NCBI GenBank assembly: GCA_014529385.2
Contig: CM043948.1
Span: 79,566,291 to 79,630,290 of the forward strand
Length of the DNA: 64,000 nucleotides
DNA from: Adiantum capillus-veneris
Taxonomy: Eukaryota > Streptophyta > Polypodiopsida > Polypodiales > Pteridaceae
Reading direction: 5' to 3'
Position numbers and translations under genes: made by a program. This document shows positions 33,805 to 44,027 of the stretch, one piece after another. Below the pieces are notes generated by a model, which did no database searches, was not told the origin of the DNA, and saw only the letters and a program-made list of their open reading frames with translations. The first letter of the stretch is position 1, and each line of letters begins with the position of its first letter.

Positions 33805-34733
33805 ATGGCGTGCACTAAACAAACCGCGAAAGAGCATCCGCCTGCCAACAAAAACACCCTCCAAGGATGTGAGAAGCCATCATGACTTAAAGGCACAAGA
33901 AAATGGCCACGAACACCTGGCCGTTCCAGGAACTCTTCTGGTAGTGGGCATGGTGGTAGGGCACGAGAGTCATCGAGGACTGTTGAATCTCCACCTCCTC
34001 AAGATATAACACCTAGAAAGAAAATGAAGCAACGTGCCCAGTGTTGGAGAGAAGAAGAGGGCCAGCAAACAACAGAGTCCGATAGGGAGCAGCCGCCGCG
34101 CCACCAATCACAAGAAGGACCATCCAGGACTCAGGTGGTCCATATAGACACCGAATCAGAGAGTGAGCCACCATGGTTGCGAGATAAAATACCGCGCACA
34201 CACCGGGTGGCCGTTGGGGGGAGCTCTCCCCACACAACAAGATCGACAGCCATAGGGAAGAGGAAGAATCAGAAGAGGCTGCAGAACCAGCCCCTAAGCA
34301 TGTAAACACGCGCAAGTCTAAGTTTTTCAAGAAGCCTAAACGCCGCCCGCCAGCAAATGTGCAAGTGCCCCCAAGACAACCGCAGTGGCGCTGAAAAATA
34401 GCAAGGGCATTTGCAGAAATCCGCCACTACCAAAAGACGACGGAGCTTTTGATTCAACGCGCCCCCTTTGCTCGCACAGTGAAGGAGGTGCTTCAAAGAT
34501 ATGGAAATCAGTATAGAATGCAAGCAATAGCGCTAGAGGCTATTCAAGAAGCTGCAGAGGCCCACATCATTTCGGTGTTGGAAGATACCAACCTATGCGC
34601 CATTCATGCAAAGCGAGTGACAATACAGCCCAAAAGATATGCAGCTTGCACGTCAATTGCGACGAGACTTCGAGCATTAGCCGAAGTTACCCCTCTTTTT
34701 ATATTGCACACCCTTATCTTTGTAATGATTTGA
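33805..34733 (+). pseudogene. Histone H3-like protein with long N-terminal tail, transposon-borne
   Basis: The C-terminal ~110 codons (34395-34733) are unmistakable H3 histone fold: FAEIRHYQKTTELLI (H3 LREIRKYQKSTELLI), then FARTVKEV, ALEAIQEAAEAHIISVLE and the invariant EDTNLCAIHAKRVTI. The gene opens with MACTKQTAKE, matching the H3 start MARTKQTARK, 58 bp below a TATA box. Between them lies a ~195-codon basic, Ser/Pro-rich tail (TPRKKMKQRAQ, FKKPKRRPPAN), far longer than the ~40 of normal H3. Loop 1 has the canonical H3 length, not the longer CENH3 one. After the core it runs on ~20 residues to VMI. Broken here: TGA at 33883, a frameshift near 34210-34260 and a TGA at 34392. No introns needed. 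It lies downstream of the transposase inside element A, and a fragment sits at the same place in element B. Confidence 0.88.
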
Positions 34734-34795
34734 CTTTCCAATGACAATATGATCAGCAGTTGTGTCTACTGTGTCTATTATCTTTGTAATGAAAT

Positions 34796-35078
34796 GACTT
34801 TGTAATTTCAAGTTTTGTATGTAATTTCAATAAATTTCAGTAAATTTAGGCATTTTAAGTACCCTTGGGGGTAGATAAGCCTACAAGGGGCAAAAAAAAG
34901 CCTGGCCACAAGGGCGCGCAAATGGCCCATCCATCAGTTTTGGATGGGCCATTTGCGCGCCCTTGTGGCCAGGATTTTTTTGGCCCTTGGTAGGCTTATC
35001 TACCCCCTAGGGAACATAAAATACCTAACTTTATTGAAATTGAATGAAATTACATATAGAACTTGAAATCACAAAGTC
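34796..35078. repeat. 283-bp hairpin between convergent genes of element A
   Basis: Arms of ~135 bp centred at 34937. The inner part is nearly perfect: GGCCACAAGGGCGCGCAAAT pairs with ATTTGCGCGCCCTTGTGGCC, and GGGGGTAGATAAGCCTAC with its complement. The outer part (GACTTTGTAATTTCAAG against CTTGAAATCACAAAGTC) is more diverged. It lies between the H3 stop (34733) and the end of the opposing gene (~35210), so both transcripts would read into it. Possible terminator, or a source of small RNAs. Confidence 0.93.
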
Positions 35079-35505
35079 ACCAATCAAAACAATTTTCATA
35101 TCACCAATTGAAACAATTTTCAAGATTGACAAATTACATTCAAAATAATTTGCAAGATAGAGAGATAATTCCAAATATTTTTTATTACTTCCAAAACGGT
35201 GATTTTACATCATGTATCTGAAGAGTTCATAATTTTTTTGACCATTTCTTGGCGCCTATTTTGCGCGCAAGGCAACTCCCCAGTCAAGAGGGACCGCGCT
35301 ATACCCTTTGGGTCAGTGAGCCAATGGAAGCATGTATCCCTATCTGGGCAAGCACTTTACCACGAAAGCCAGTGGCAAATGCTGTGCATACAAGGGATCT
35401 ACGCACTAGAAACACTTGATGCGTAGTTTGAGTAATGGTGTTCAAACGCAAAAACTTGCTCAAAGCTTTTAACGACCAAGTCATAAAATGGGCTTGGGGA
35501 GTAAA

Positions 35506-36786
35506 TTAATTATGGATAATGGCCACATCGCCAGGGGGGAGCTGTCGTAGGTAATGCACAAGGGAAGCTTGAGGTCCAAAGACCGTCTCCTTGCCACCCG
35601 TCCTTGCAGCAAAATCATCAACCTCCACGACATCCTGTCATGAACCAATGATGGTTGAGAAAAAATACAATGAAGGATAAAATAGTAACATGAAAATTAG
35701 GATACAATTTACCTCATGCTCCTTGTCGTCCTCCTCCCTGTTGCCCTTTGCATCCAAGTCAATGCTCCCATGCACCATAGATACAAGCTTTGGATCATCA
35801 GATGGGAGGTTGCATAATGGCATAGGCATCCTAGCAGCCTCAACCTTGGCTTGCGTGGCTTGGAATTCTTCCTCAGCCACGTGCAATTGCTCTGCTGCCA
35901 GCACCTCCACACATACAACTGCAATAGTGTCAGCAACAAAGTCCCCAACTGGCAAGAGTTTGCTTTCTAGGGAATCTGGTGTATTGTCTACGGGACATTT
36001 GGTGCTGTTGCATAGCACGCTCAAGCATTCATCCATGTGCAGGCCAAATGCTTTCTCCAAATCATGCAGAAACACATACTCCTCCCCATCCACTACCACT
36101 GAGGAGAAGCGGCTGATTTCTACCTCTGGGATAGCCACATCCGTCAGTGGTAGAGGCACTGGAGTGTCACTAGGGCCAGCCGCAACTATGGATTTCTCAA
36201 CCACTTCCTCGAGACCCCTAGGGTACTCTAGCCGGAGTGCCTTTCCTTCCGCTGCAGGGTTCATGGGGATAACCTTCTGGTCCTTGGTGTCCATGAAAAA
36301 GGACCCAACCTGAAGGTGTGGTAAGCGGAGCTCCTCGAAATAAGGTTCCTCGCTGACCAAGAAGATAAATGTTGTGAGACAAGAAAGGTACTCCACCCCC
36401 AACTTGCGCTTCTTGAGCGTTGACACCCCTAGGGCTTGCTCGTCCAAGTAATGGCTTGCATCAGTTGCAATTTCTGGGAATCGTTGCAACTGCTTGAAGA
36501 ATGGGAGATCACCTTTGTGTATATAGCGCAAAAGATCGCAAGGTACCCAGATCCCTGCATGTGGGGAGATAGATACAGAATATTTTATGATGTGCTCGTC
36601 CATGAACGCAAAAATCTCGACAAATGCATCCATGTGAAGGGTAATTGTGGCGTCAAGGTCAGGGAGACGAGTAAAAAAGGTGTGGAGGTCCAACTTCCCT
36701 TTGTATTTGGTGTCCTCGAGGAAGAGGATGAAGCGTGACAAAGGGGTGGATGTGGCTGCAGATGCAGAAGCTGTAGAAGCATCCAT
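35506..36786 (-). CDS. Element A convergent gene, two-exon, 400-aa protein of unknown function
   Basis: Exon 1 runs 36786 to 35713 (358 codons from MDASTASASAATSTP) and ends at a donor, GAG|GTAAAT; exon 2 runs 35634 to 35506 after ATGACAG and keeps the frame (DVVEVDDFAARTGGKETVF, stop). The uninterrupted frame is longer at both ends (36834-35638), but a TATA box at 36867-36874 and the splice signals favour this model. Content: LSRFILFLEDTKYKGKLDLH, a central acidic region, VVVDGEEYVFLHDLEKAFGL and an Ala/Glu helix. No domain I recognise. After exon 2, in another frame, 35485-35210 still looks coding (FYDLVVKSFEQVFAFEHHY, DRDTCFHWLTDPKG, QEMVKKIMNSSD) with two stops, so the original protein may have been longer. 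It is the most intact gene of element A. Confidence 0.6.
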
Positions 36787-36866
36787 ATCTAGCCTGGGGT
36801 GTAGATAGAGAGTGGAGGAGCTCAAGAGTTGCAAAAGTGATAATAATGAATGAGTTAGGTGGCCCC

Positions 36867-36874
36867 CTTTTATA
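36867..36874 (-). promoter_or_regulatory. TATA box of the convergent gene
   Basis: TATAAAAG on the minus strand, about 80 bp above the ATG at 36786, followed by a CT-rich leader. A good match to a plant core promoter. Confidence 0.55.
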
Positions 36875-37030
36875 ACGGACCGTTTTTTAAAGACATTAAA
36901 AAAAAGGCACTTTCACCAAAAAATGATTTCTCATCTCAATGCAAAAAACTATATTCAAAGGCATGATTTGCCGAAGCAAATCATGTTGATTACATCAGGG
37001 ATCAGTTTGAAAATTGCAAGAGTTACAAAG

Positions 37031-38380
37031 TTATAAGATCGATAGCATAGTTCCATCCACCCCCCAGTCCTCCTCGACCTTCAATTTGTCTTCCATTCTC
37101 TTTCCAATCTGCGGACATTCATTACAATAAGCATCCAATGATCGAAAAACCATGATGTATTGAAAATGTGGTGGAAGGATTCTCACCTTGTGACCTTGTG
37201 AACGTAATTGTGCTTGTTGAAGGGCCTCAAAACCCATAATAACCAAATGTTCTCGGACATTACTGAGAGTCCAATGCTTGTTCACTTGGACTGCCTCCAA
37301 AGCATCGTTGGGCATCTTCACTGCAATGTCAAAGCTTGCAATAGCGCCGTCGACACTCTGTAAGGGAGTTCACACTCCAAGCTTGCACATCCAATGATCA
37401 TAGTGAAATCGTATGTACAAGGAGGTGCAGGATTTCAAATAGTGCATTCCAATACTTGAAGCTCCAACCTTACAATGGTACCGGTCCCCATTGTGCATGC
37501 CCTCCACAAAACCCCAGTCCTCTTCTAAAAGCCTTCCTAATTCCTCGTAATGCGCATCTTTACATACAAGCATTGTGGTAGTCTCCACAAATCTAAACTC
37601 TTTAAAAATATGCACAAAACAATGAATAGGCAAACAACAACAACTGAAGCCCACAGACCTAGAAGCTTTAGCGTATTTCAAAGAGTTTTGGACATCCATT
37701 ATCATCTTTTGCTTGAAAGATTCTACCGACCACAAATCTGGCACCGGCCACTCTATACTTAATAAGGAAGTTACTTTGATGGGTTCAAGCGTTCCAAACG
37801 CTTGTGTAGAAGTAGGGACAATATAGGAGTGAGAATAGAAGAAAATCCTTCTTTGAACCAGTTTGGTTGGGCAAAGATGTGGGAACATTGTTGCTCCAAT
37901 ATTCGTATGTATAGCATTGAATGTGTCGGAGAGACTATGTAGTGGCTACTCCTCCACCAACGTGGATGGAAATATGACTATAAATGCATGACAAATTTTA
38001 AGTATGAATCCATAATAACATTACACTATGATTTCACATCTAAATTTGTATTCTCAAAACATGTACTTACAATGTGTTGGAAATCGAGGTGGTTGTTGCA
38101 AATGCATGGTTGACATTGAGAAAACATGTTGCACAATGGCTACGGTTCCCTTGTCTTTGCTGTTCTTGAAGCCAAGGAGCTTTCCTTTCCAATGAAGATC
38201 CAAGTTTGCACGATTCTGCACACGATGAGGGCCAATAGCAGATGGTTGCATGTATACCCAATCACCTTTGGTGAACTCTTGTGGTACCCACTCATCATCT
38301 ACACCTCAGAGTCTAGTGTTGTGGCATGCAAGTGTTGTGACCTCATCCTTTGGCCGCCTTTGCGAAGTAGAGTTGACCAT
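37031..38380 (-). pseudogene. Element A second minus-strand gene, multi-exon, decayed
   Basis: Starts at an ATG at 38380 (MVNSTSQRRPKDEVTTLACH), reaches a TGA, then runs in frame through WVPQEFTKGDWVYMQPSAI and LHWKGKLLGFKNSKDKGT to ~38060, where the coding character stops at a likely intron. Further minus-strand frames at 37370-37888 (WPVPDLWSVESFKQKMI, CLPIHCFVHIFKEFRFVETT, HYEELGRLLEEDWGFVEG) and 37031-37321 (HWTLSNVREHLVIMGFEALQ) look like later exons. Element B keeps a related first exon near 56920-56780. No domain identified. Confidence 0.45.
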
Positions 38381-38454
38381 GGTTGAGCAAAGAAAACCAA
38401 GAGGAGGAGAAGGACCTTGCTTGTTGCTACAATGTAGGTGGGATAAAGTGATAT

Positions 38455-38550
38455 GAGAAGGTGGTTAACCCTTGTGGCAATGGGAGGAGAAGGTGGATAA
38501 CCCTTGTGGCAATGGGAGGAGAAGGTGGATAACCCTTGCTTGGTGTGGCA
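38455..38550. repeat. 32-bp minisatellite, three units
   Basis: Units at 38455, 38487 and 38519, each GAGAAGGTGG(T/A)TAACCCTTG followed by TGGCAATGGGAG; the third is altered. It lies in the leader of the second minus-strand gene of element A. Confidence 0.9.
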
Positions 38551-39135
38551 ATGGAAGGTGGTAGGGGAGGAGAGAGGAGCTTCCTTGCTGCAACAATGGA
38601 GATGGTAGAGAGAGAGAGAGAGTATTGGAGTAGAGGATGAGTGTGATGGTTGTAACCGAGGGGTTGGAAAAGGGGTTCTAGAGAGAGAAAATCACTTTTT
38701 TCCTAAGAACTACTTTTGGGGGAGCTGTGGATAGCAAAAAAAAGTTTTTTCAAAAGTTTTATTTTTTTTGAATTTTAGGGTTTTTGGGTGCACGTTTTGA
38801 CTTCTTGAGGTCAAAAAATGTTTTTTTGGGGTTTTAAGAAGATGAAATTTGAGTTTTGAAAATTTTGAAAAATTTCAAATTTTTGGGATTTTTTCAAAAC
38901 CGGATAAAAAAGGAGGGAAGTTGGAGGTTCCATATGGCCCACCCACCCCCCCACCCCACCTTCTCATTAGGTAAGAGCCCATTTAATAAGTGTAAGACTA
39001 CTTTGTCCCCCTACATTTTTGAGGGCATAGAGTGAGTCCACCACCCTCTTCTCATTGGCTGGCCTCTAATTAACCTTAATCCCAAAGGACGTTGTAAATG
39101 TGCACTTAGCCTCCCTTATTGTTGTAAGTGAGAGT

Positions 39136-39458
39136 TTTGAGTTCCCTTTCAACTTCTTCAGCTTTGAGGTGGGTATCTTGTACTAAGTTCAAAAGATTAT
39201 CATGTTTGATTTACAGATTATCATCCTTGGTATGTAGCATAATGTTCTCTTCAGCAATGGTAAGAGACTGTGTTCTAACTCTGTCGAGTATCTGATAGAT
39301 GGCTCTTATGTCATCTTCATTTGCTGCTACCGAGTTTCTAGATGTTGGACTATTGATAGGGCCAGCCAATGGAGCCTGATGACTATTGATCAATACTCCT
39401 GTAGGTGGTGCTAACCATGGGTTACCTAATGGTCTCCATTGAGGCGCTTGATGGACGT
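39136..39458 (-). pseudogene. Coiled-coil element protein, middle segment
   Basis: Stranded between the two insertions. Reads VHQAPQWRPLGNPWLAPPTG, then AIYQILDRVRTQSLTIAEEN, a TAA, then LLNLVQDTHLKAEEVEREL up to the 8-bp repeat beside element A. On the other side, joining across the gypsy element's ACGT gives PKPRVPGLVH-VHQAPQW in one frame. These joins define the nesting order. The Met at 39492 lies inside the gypsy LTR and is not a start. Confidence 0.6.
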
Positions 39459-41460
39459 TGGAGAGGGCGAATAGGGAACACACCCAGCACACAAAATATT
39501 TGCCTCTCTATAGCCCAGGGATTCCATAGCACCCCTAACCTCTCAAATAACACCTTCAAATTGGCTAATTTGCACTAACAACTCCACTTTAGCATACAAA
39601 ACAACTATCTCACACCTTGCAAAAAACACCCCACAGCACAAATGCACCCACACTGCTCAACTCACCCTTTCTGGCTCAAAAAACACTCCTAATCTATCCT
39701 CTTGGTAGCACCTTTCGAGCTGCAGGCAAACCCTCTGCAAGCAATGGCTAATACACGAAGAGCGAGAGAAAAGGAGGGGAATGGGGAGAAGCAAGACAAG
39801 AGATTGGGGCAAATGAGTGGTACTATTGCATAGGGAGTAGTACAATCAAGTATGAAGCTTAAGTGGCAACCTTAGCAACACACAAGCTTTAAGCTTCCAC
39901 TCACACACTCAGAAAAAAAGCCCTCAAATTTTCGCATTTACAACCTTTTATAAGAGTGCCTCTAGGAGGTCCAAAAAAAGAAAAAAGAATGAGTTTCTCC
40001 TCCCGTGGCCTTCACTTAGAGCTTCTTTTAGAATTTGATTGCATTGCCAACACTTGGCATATTTGAATTTTGGAAACCTTTGCATGGTGTACACCTTGGG
40101 TTTTCAAGTCCCTTCCCTTTGGACGACCAGATCTCCCCTTAGGCCTCTCTTGCCTTGGCTTGCTCTTTAACTGCCCTGTCATCACCTCTTTGCAGCGAGA
40201 CCCCTCGTCTATCGAGGCAATAGCGATGTCTCTATTGGGGGGGGGGTACACACCTTTCCTCAAAAAACTTTGGCCCTTAGGGGGCGTGGCCACCGGCCCT
40301 TAAAGGCTACCACGTTATCACTATGAAATTCCCCATGCGGGCCGCCCGCGGGTGCGCCACCTCCGTGCACTGCCAACACACGCCAAAACCGCCACCATAC
40401 CGCCACGTAGCGCTCCTTGCAGCGCCTGTGCCCGCGCCATCGCCATGGGAGGGAGAGCTCCCCCTCTCTCTCCCCTTTTGTGACTACTATAAAGCTCACG
40501 CTCTGCGATATATACCACGGCCCCTGCACGTCCCCTTGCGCATATGGAATATGTGCGCGGCCGCATGGCGGCCCCTCAATGAATAGCACCCCAAGGGCCA
40601 TAAATCCCTTCAAAATTTTTTAGAAAAAAAACTTGTTTTTGGTCCCTTCCCCCAGCTCCCATTCTCTGCTCCAAGGTTGGATTGTCAAGCCGTAAAGCCC
40701 GGCCGCGAACTCACTTTCCTCACTCTGGATTCACCTTTCCTTGCAGCCCTTTACAATTCTCCGAGCCCCTAAACCTAGGCCGTAAAAACCGAGAAAACCA
40801 TCTATGGCCAACTCTGGACAAATGCATTCAACCTTCTCGCTTCTGTAACTTCCTGCTCCGGGCTCCATTTGACATGCAGTCACTTCCTGCTATCGTATGA
40901 TGCACACCCTGCTCTAGAACTTCGTCGGTGCTCAAAAGATGCCAGATGGCACATCCTCCAATGCGGCCAAGTGGGCTCAGACCTGGCTCCCAGAAAAACT
41001 CCAATTGATCATATCTTGCAAACCATAGCTATGATCCGCAATCCAAAAAGACAGGTAGGTTCCATGAATTGAGCTCTACACACCTGTACCTCAACTTCCA
41101 CTTGGACCACCTGTCCCCAGTTGCCTTGTCCGGCAAGAATCTGCAAACCACTAAAGCTTCAACCTTCAATAACTTGGGCTCCATAGCTCGGTTTGATGAG
41201 CCGTCTGGACCTGCTCCTTCAACACTTCAAGCTCTTCATTCCTCGACCCAAAAGCTGCACTTTGCATTTCCTTCATTGGCCACCCAAAGTAGCTCCTCAT
41301 GGAGCCTTTCTTGGCCTATAAGCCACATCGCGCATACACTTCCGCTGCTACCTGCCATCCCATGATTTTGCTAGCTACTCCAGTCCTTTGCCATGCTTTT
41401 GTTTGCCTCCATATACGTGCCCATGCCACTTTCTAGAGTCAACACACTTTGGCTGCACCA
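39459..41460 (-). repeat. 3' LTR of the gypsy element
   Basis: Aligns end to end with 46801-48846. In element orientation it reads TGGTGCAGCC...CCCTCTCCA. It holds a GC-rich mid part (40260-40600) with TATATA near 40508 on the minus strand, a likely LTR promoter. ORFs within it are composition effects. Confidence 0.93.
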
Positions 41461-41461
41461 T

Positions 41462-41481
41462 CATTGCCCACCCCCCTGTTT
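41462..41481 (-). other. Gypsy polypurine tract
   Basis: Minus strand AAACAGGGGGGTGGGCAATGA-type sequence ends directly at the LTR start TGGTGCAG. Confidence 0.65.
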
Positions 41482-41601
41482 AGCATTTATGCTCAACCAC
41501 ACAAAAGATTTATTTCACTATAAACCGCAAACCTGGCACACACTATGAGAAAACTAAAAAACCATATGTATAGTGTTTTTTTGCACCCTATTGTCAAACC
41601 T

Positions 41602-42364
41602 TCAAGTGGGTTGCCCCACCTCCCGCGTAAGAATCTGATGCACTGCTGGCACTAACTCCCTTTCAAAGTAGAGCTTGAAACGTAGACCATTTATCCTATG
41701 TTTAAGAAATTGACCATCCAACCTGACTAGTGCATAAGTACCATTGGGGAAAACTTGATCAACTTTGTAAGGTCCCGTCCACTTTTTCTTGAACTTCTTC
41801 TGAAAGGTGAAGTCAAGATAACTTTCGTATTTCATCACTAGATCTCCCTTCTCAATCTGCTTTGCTGGCAAATGTTGGTTGAGCTTTGCTACCCTTCTTC
41901 CTCGCTGCTTCACATAAAAATCTGCCGCTGCCTCATGATCCATCTTCAAATTTTCAAGACTTGTAATCCTATCCTGCAAAATATCTTGATCAGTTTTATC
42001 AATTCGCCATAGACTTTTGAGAACCCCTAGCTGCACATGCACAGGCAGGATCGCTTCCTTGCCATATACCAACTCATAGGGAGTGAAGTTGGTTGCCACT
42101 TTATATGAAGTCCTATAAGCTCACAAACATTTATCAAGGTTAGATTCCCACTCTTTAACCTGCTGGTATATCTACTTCGTAAGCATCTTGACTATCTGTC
42201 CATTTGCACTCTCCACCAAACCATTGCACTGCGGGTGGTATGGAGATGAAAATCATTGTTGAATCCCCAATTTGTCCACCAGAGCACGCACCAACTTACT
42301 TCTGAATCCTTGTCCGCGATCTGATAAAAGCACCCAAGGCACTACAAAACGACAACATATGCAA
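41602..42364 (-). pseudogene. Gypsy integrase, core end and C-terminal domain
   Basis: The part above 42099 holds WVLLSDRGQGFRS (second catalytic Asp intact) and YHPQCNGLVESANGQ (Glu) in a different frame from the ORF upstream, with stops. The open 165 codons (42099-41602) continue with NFTPYELVYGKEAILP, KKWTGPYKVDQVFPNGTY and INGLRFKLYFERE, the integrase C-terminal region, and reach the natural stop. Confidence 0.88.
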
Positions 42365-43951
42365 TCAAATACAAACTGAGCAAGTATGCACATTTACCTC
42401 TTTGACTGCTTTAGCCTCGACCCACCGTGTAAGGTAGTCTATGGCCACTACCACATATTTCTTACCACTTGCTAACTTGGGAAATGGACCAATTGCATCC
42501 AAACCCCACTTTTCAAAGCCATCATGTGCAATGATAGCCCCTTGTTGCTCGGATACCAGTCGTCTTTCACCCATCACTTGGCACTGATGGCACGTCTTGC
42601 ACCAATAATGCACATCTCGCATAACAGAAGGCCACCAGAACCCACTTCTTAAGATACGAAACACAACTTGACTCTTACCATGATGACCGCTTTCCTCATG
42701 GCATTGCTCCAATACCATGCCAATCTCTTCTTTGTAAAGGACACGACGTAGCACCCCATCTTGACCGTTCACCATAAGATCTTCGCCAACAAGAGTGAAC
42801 CTTTTAGCCTTTTGAACAACTCTTCTCTTTTGTAGCTTGGAAAGCCCATCAGAACATTGACCTGTACTCAAGAAATCATCAATATTCTTCAAAGTCTCCC
42901 TACCTGTATAAGTGGCCGGCCCCACATACAAACTCGACACTTGAGTCTGAACACGACTGCTAGTTAAACGATGTGCTTCCTGGTTTTGTTCTCTCCTCAC
43001 ATTTTTGAATTGCACTGCTACAAAAAAATTCAACAGCTTCTTTATGGAAAAAAACCAATTCTGGAGAGAATCCCTCTTTACCTGCCATTGGCCCAAAAGT
43101 TGTTTGATAACTAGTAGAGTATCACCTTTTACGACCAACCTCGATATGCAAAAGTCAATGCATTGCTTGAGCCCCAGGTGTAAAGTAAGATATTCTGCTT
43201 CATTGTTGGTATGCACCTCCTCCAAGTCGTAAGCTTTGGAAAAAATGACTGTGCCATGCGGATCTCGAATGACTACACCTCCACCTGCTTTCTGTGTTAC
43301 TCGTTTGTAAGCGCCATCAAACCACATCGTGAAGACATTTTCCAAGTCAGGTTCCTCCTTATCCTCCTCTTGTACTACCCTTGGATAAATTTGTAACTCA
43401 ACCTCCTTGTTGACTAGGATATGCGCCAAATGAGACTGCCGAGTGTGATCCACTTTAAACTCAAACTCAAACTCTTGAAGCTCGGTTACCCACTTCATGA
43501 TCCGCTTCCATGGCTTCAAGTGTAGCACCACTTCAGGCAAAAGATTGTTAGCAATCATTACATAAAACTTCCGAACGACCAAATATACTTTGAACTTTCT
43601 GTAGGCAAAGACCAAAGCCATCGCCCACTGTTCTACCTCCATATAAGTAGCTTCACCGAGACTAATGACCCTGCTTTCAAAATAAATAGGCTTATAGCTC
43701 CTTCCTACCTTTTGTAGCAATACTACTCCGATAGCCACCGTTCCCACCGTCATAGCAATGTAAAAATCATCCTCATGATTAGGAGGACACACTGTAGGTA
43801 ACTGACATAGAATACCTTTCACTTTATCAAAGGCCTCTTGAGCTTCCTCATCCCACTGAAATCCATGCACCTGTTGAGCCCTTTTCTGAAGAGGGTAGAC
43901 ATATTGAGATAACATCCAAAAAAAGCGGGATAAATACTTTAACTTGTCCAC
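42365..43951 (-). CDS. Gypsy RNase H, second RNase H and integrase zinc domain
   Basis: 528 open codons. First RNase H: FYIAMTVGTVAIGVVLLQ, KPIYFESRVISLGEA, ATYMEVEQWAMALVFAYRKF. Second RNase H of the archaeal type: FTMWFDGAYKRVTQKAGGG, VHTNNEAEYLTLHLGLKQC, VVKGDTLLVIKQLLGQW. Integrase zinc domain: HEESGHHGKSQV, GFWWPSVMRDVHYWC, CHQCQ; then core start KWGLDAIGPFPKL with the first Asp and AIDYLTRWVEAKAV. A frameshift just after that ends the ORF. The Met is internal to the polyprotein. Confidence 0.92.
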   Translation of the reverse strand: MDKLKYLSRFFWMLSQYVYPLQKRAQQVHGFQWDEEAQEAFDKVKGILCQLPTVCPPNHEDDFYIAMTVGTVAIGVVLLQKVGRSYKPIYFESRVISLGEATYMEVEQWAMALVFAYRKFKVYLVVRKFYVMIANNLLPEVVLHLKPWKRIMKWVTELQEFEFEFKVDHTRQSHLAHILVNKEVELQIYPRVVQEEDKEEPDLENVFTMWFDGAYKRVTQKAGGGVVIRDPHGTVIFSKAYDLEEVHTNNEAEYLTLHLGLKQCIDFCISRLVVKGDTLLVIKQLLGQWQVKRDSLQNWFFSIKKLLNFFVAVQFKNVRREQNQEAHRLTSSRVQTQVSSLYVGPATYTGRETLKNIDDFLSTGQCSDGLSKLQKRRVVQKAKRFTLVGEDLMVNGQDGVLRRVLYKEEIGMVLEQCHEESGHHGKSQVVFRILRSGFWWPSVMRDVHYWCKTCHQCQVMGERRLVSEQQGAIIAHDGFEKWGLDAIGPFPKLASGKKYVVVAIDYLTRWVEAKAVKEVNVHTCSVCI

Positions 43952-44027
43952 CCAATTTCATTGCATTGGTTGGAGGCTCCATAAGAACCAATGCTTTCAC
44001 CTTCTCTGGGTCTGCTTCAATTCGGTT

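Larger units (their letters stand above)
30044..39127. mobile_element. Element A: DNA transposon carrying a histone H3-like gene (9.1 kb)
   Basis: Bracketed by the 8-bp direct repeat GTGAGAGT (30036-30043 and 39128-39135), and excision restores the host coiled-coil frame. The left end, CATTAGGAGAAATATGAACC from 30053, is shared with element B, and GGGATTAAGGCTAAT just inside pairs with ATTAACCTTAATCCC at the right end. Nine bases lie between the left 8-bp repeat and the shared end, and the outermost right end (the match to the B terminus) is missing, so this copy is altered at its edges. Cargo: plus-strand coiled-coil ORF, transposase and H3; minus-strand 400-aa gene and a second gene; a large hairpin where they converge. 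Confidence 0.75.

Noticed and set aside
33805-34733. Calling the H3-like gene CENH3
   Set aside because: Loop 1 has canonical H3 length and the start is TKQTA-like; a long tail alone is not enough.
40260-40623. ORFs of 68-117 codons on both strands
   Set aside because: They lie in the GC-rich part of the gypsy LTR, recur in the other LTR and are not conserved as protein.
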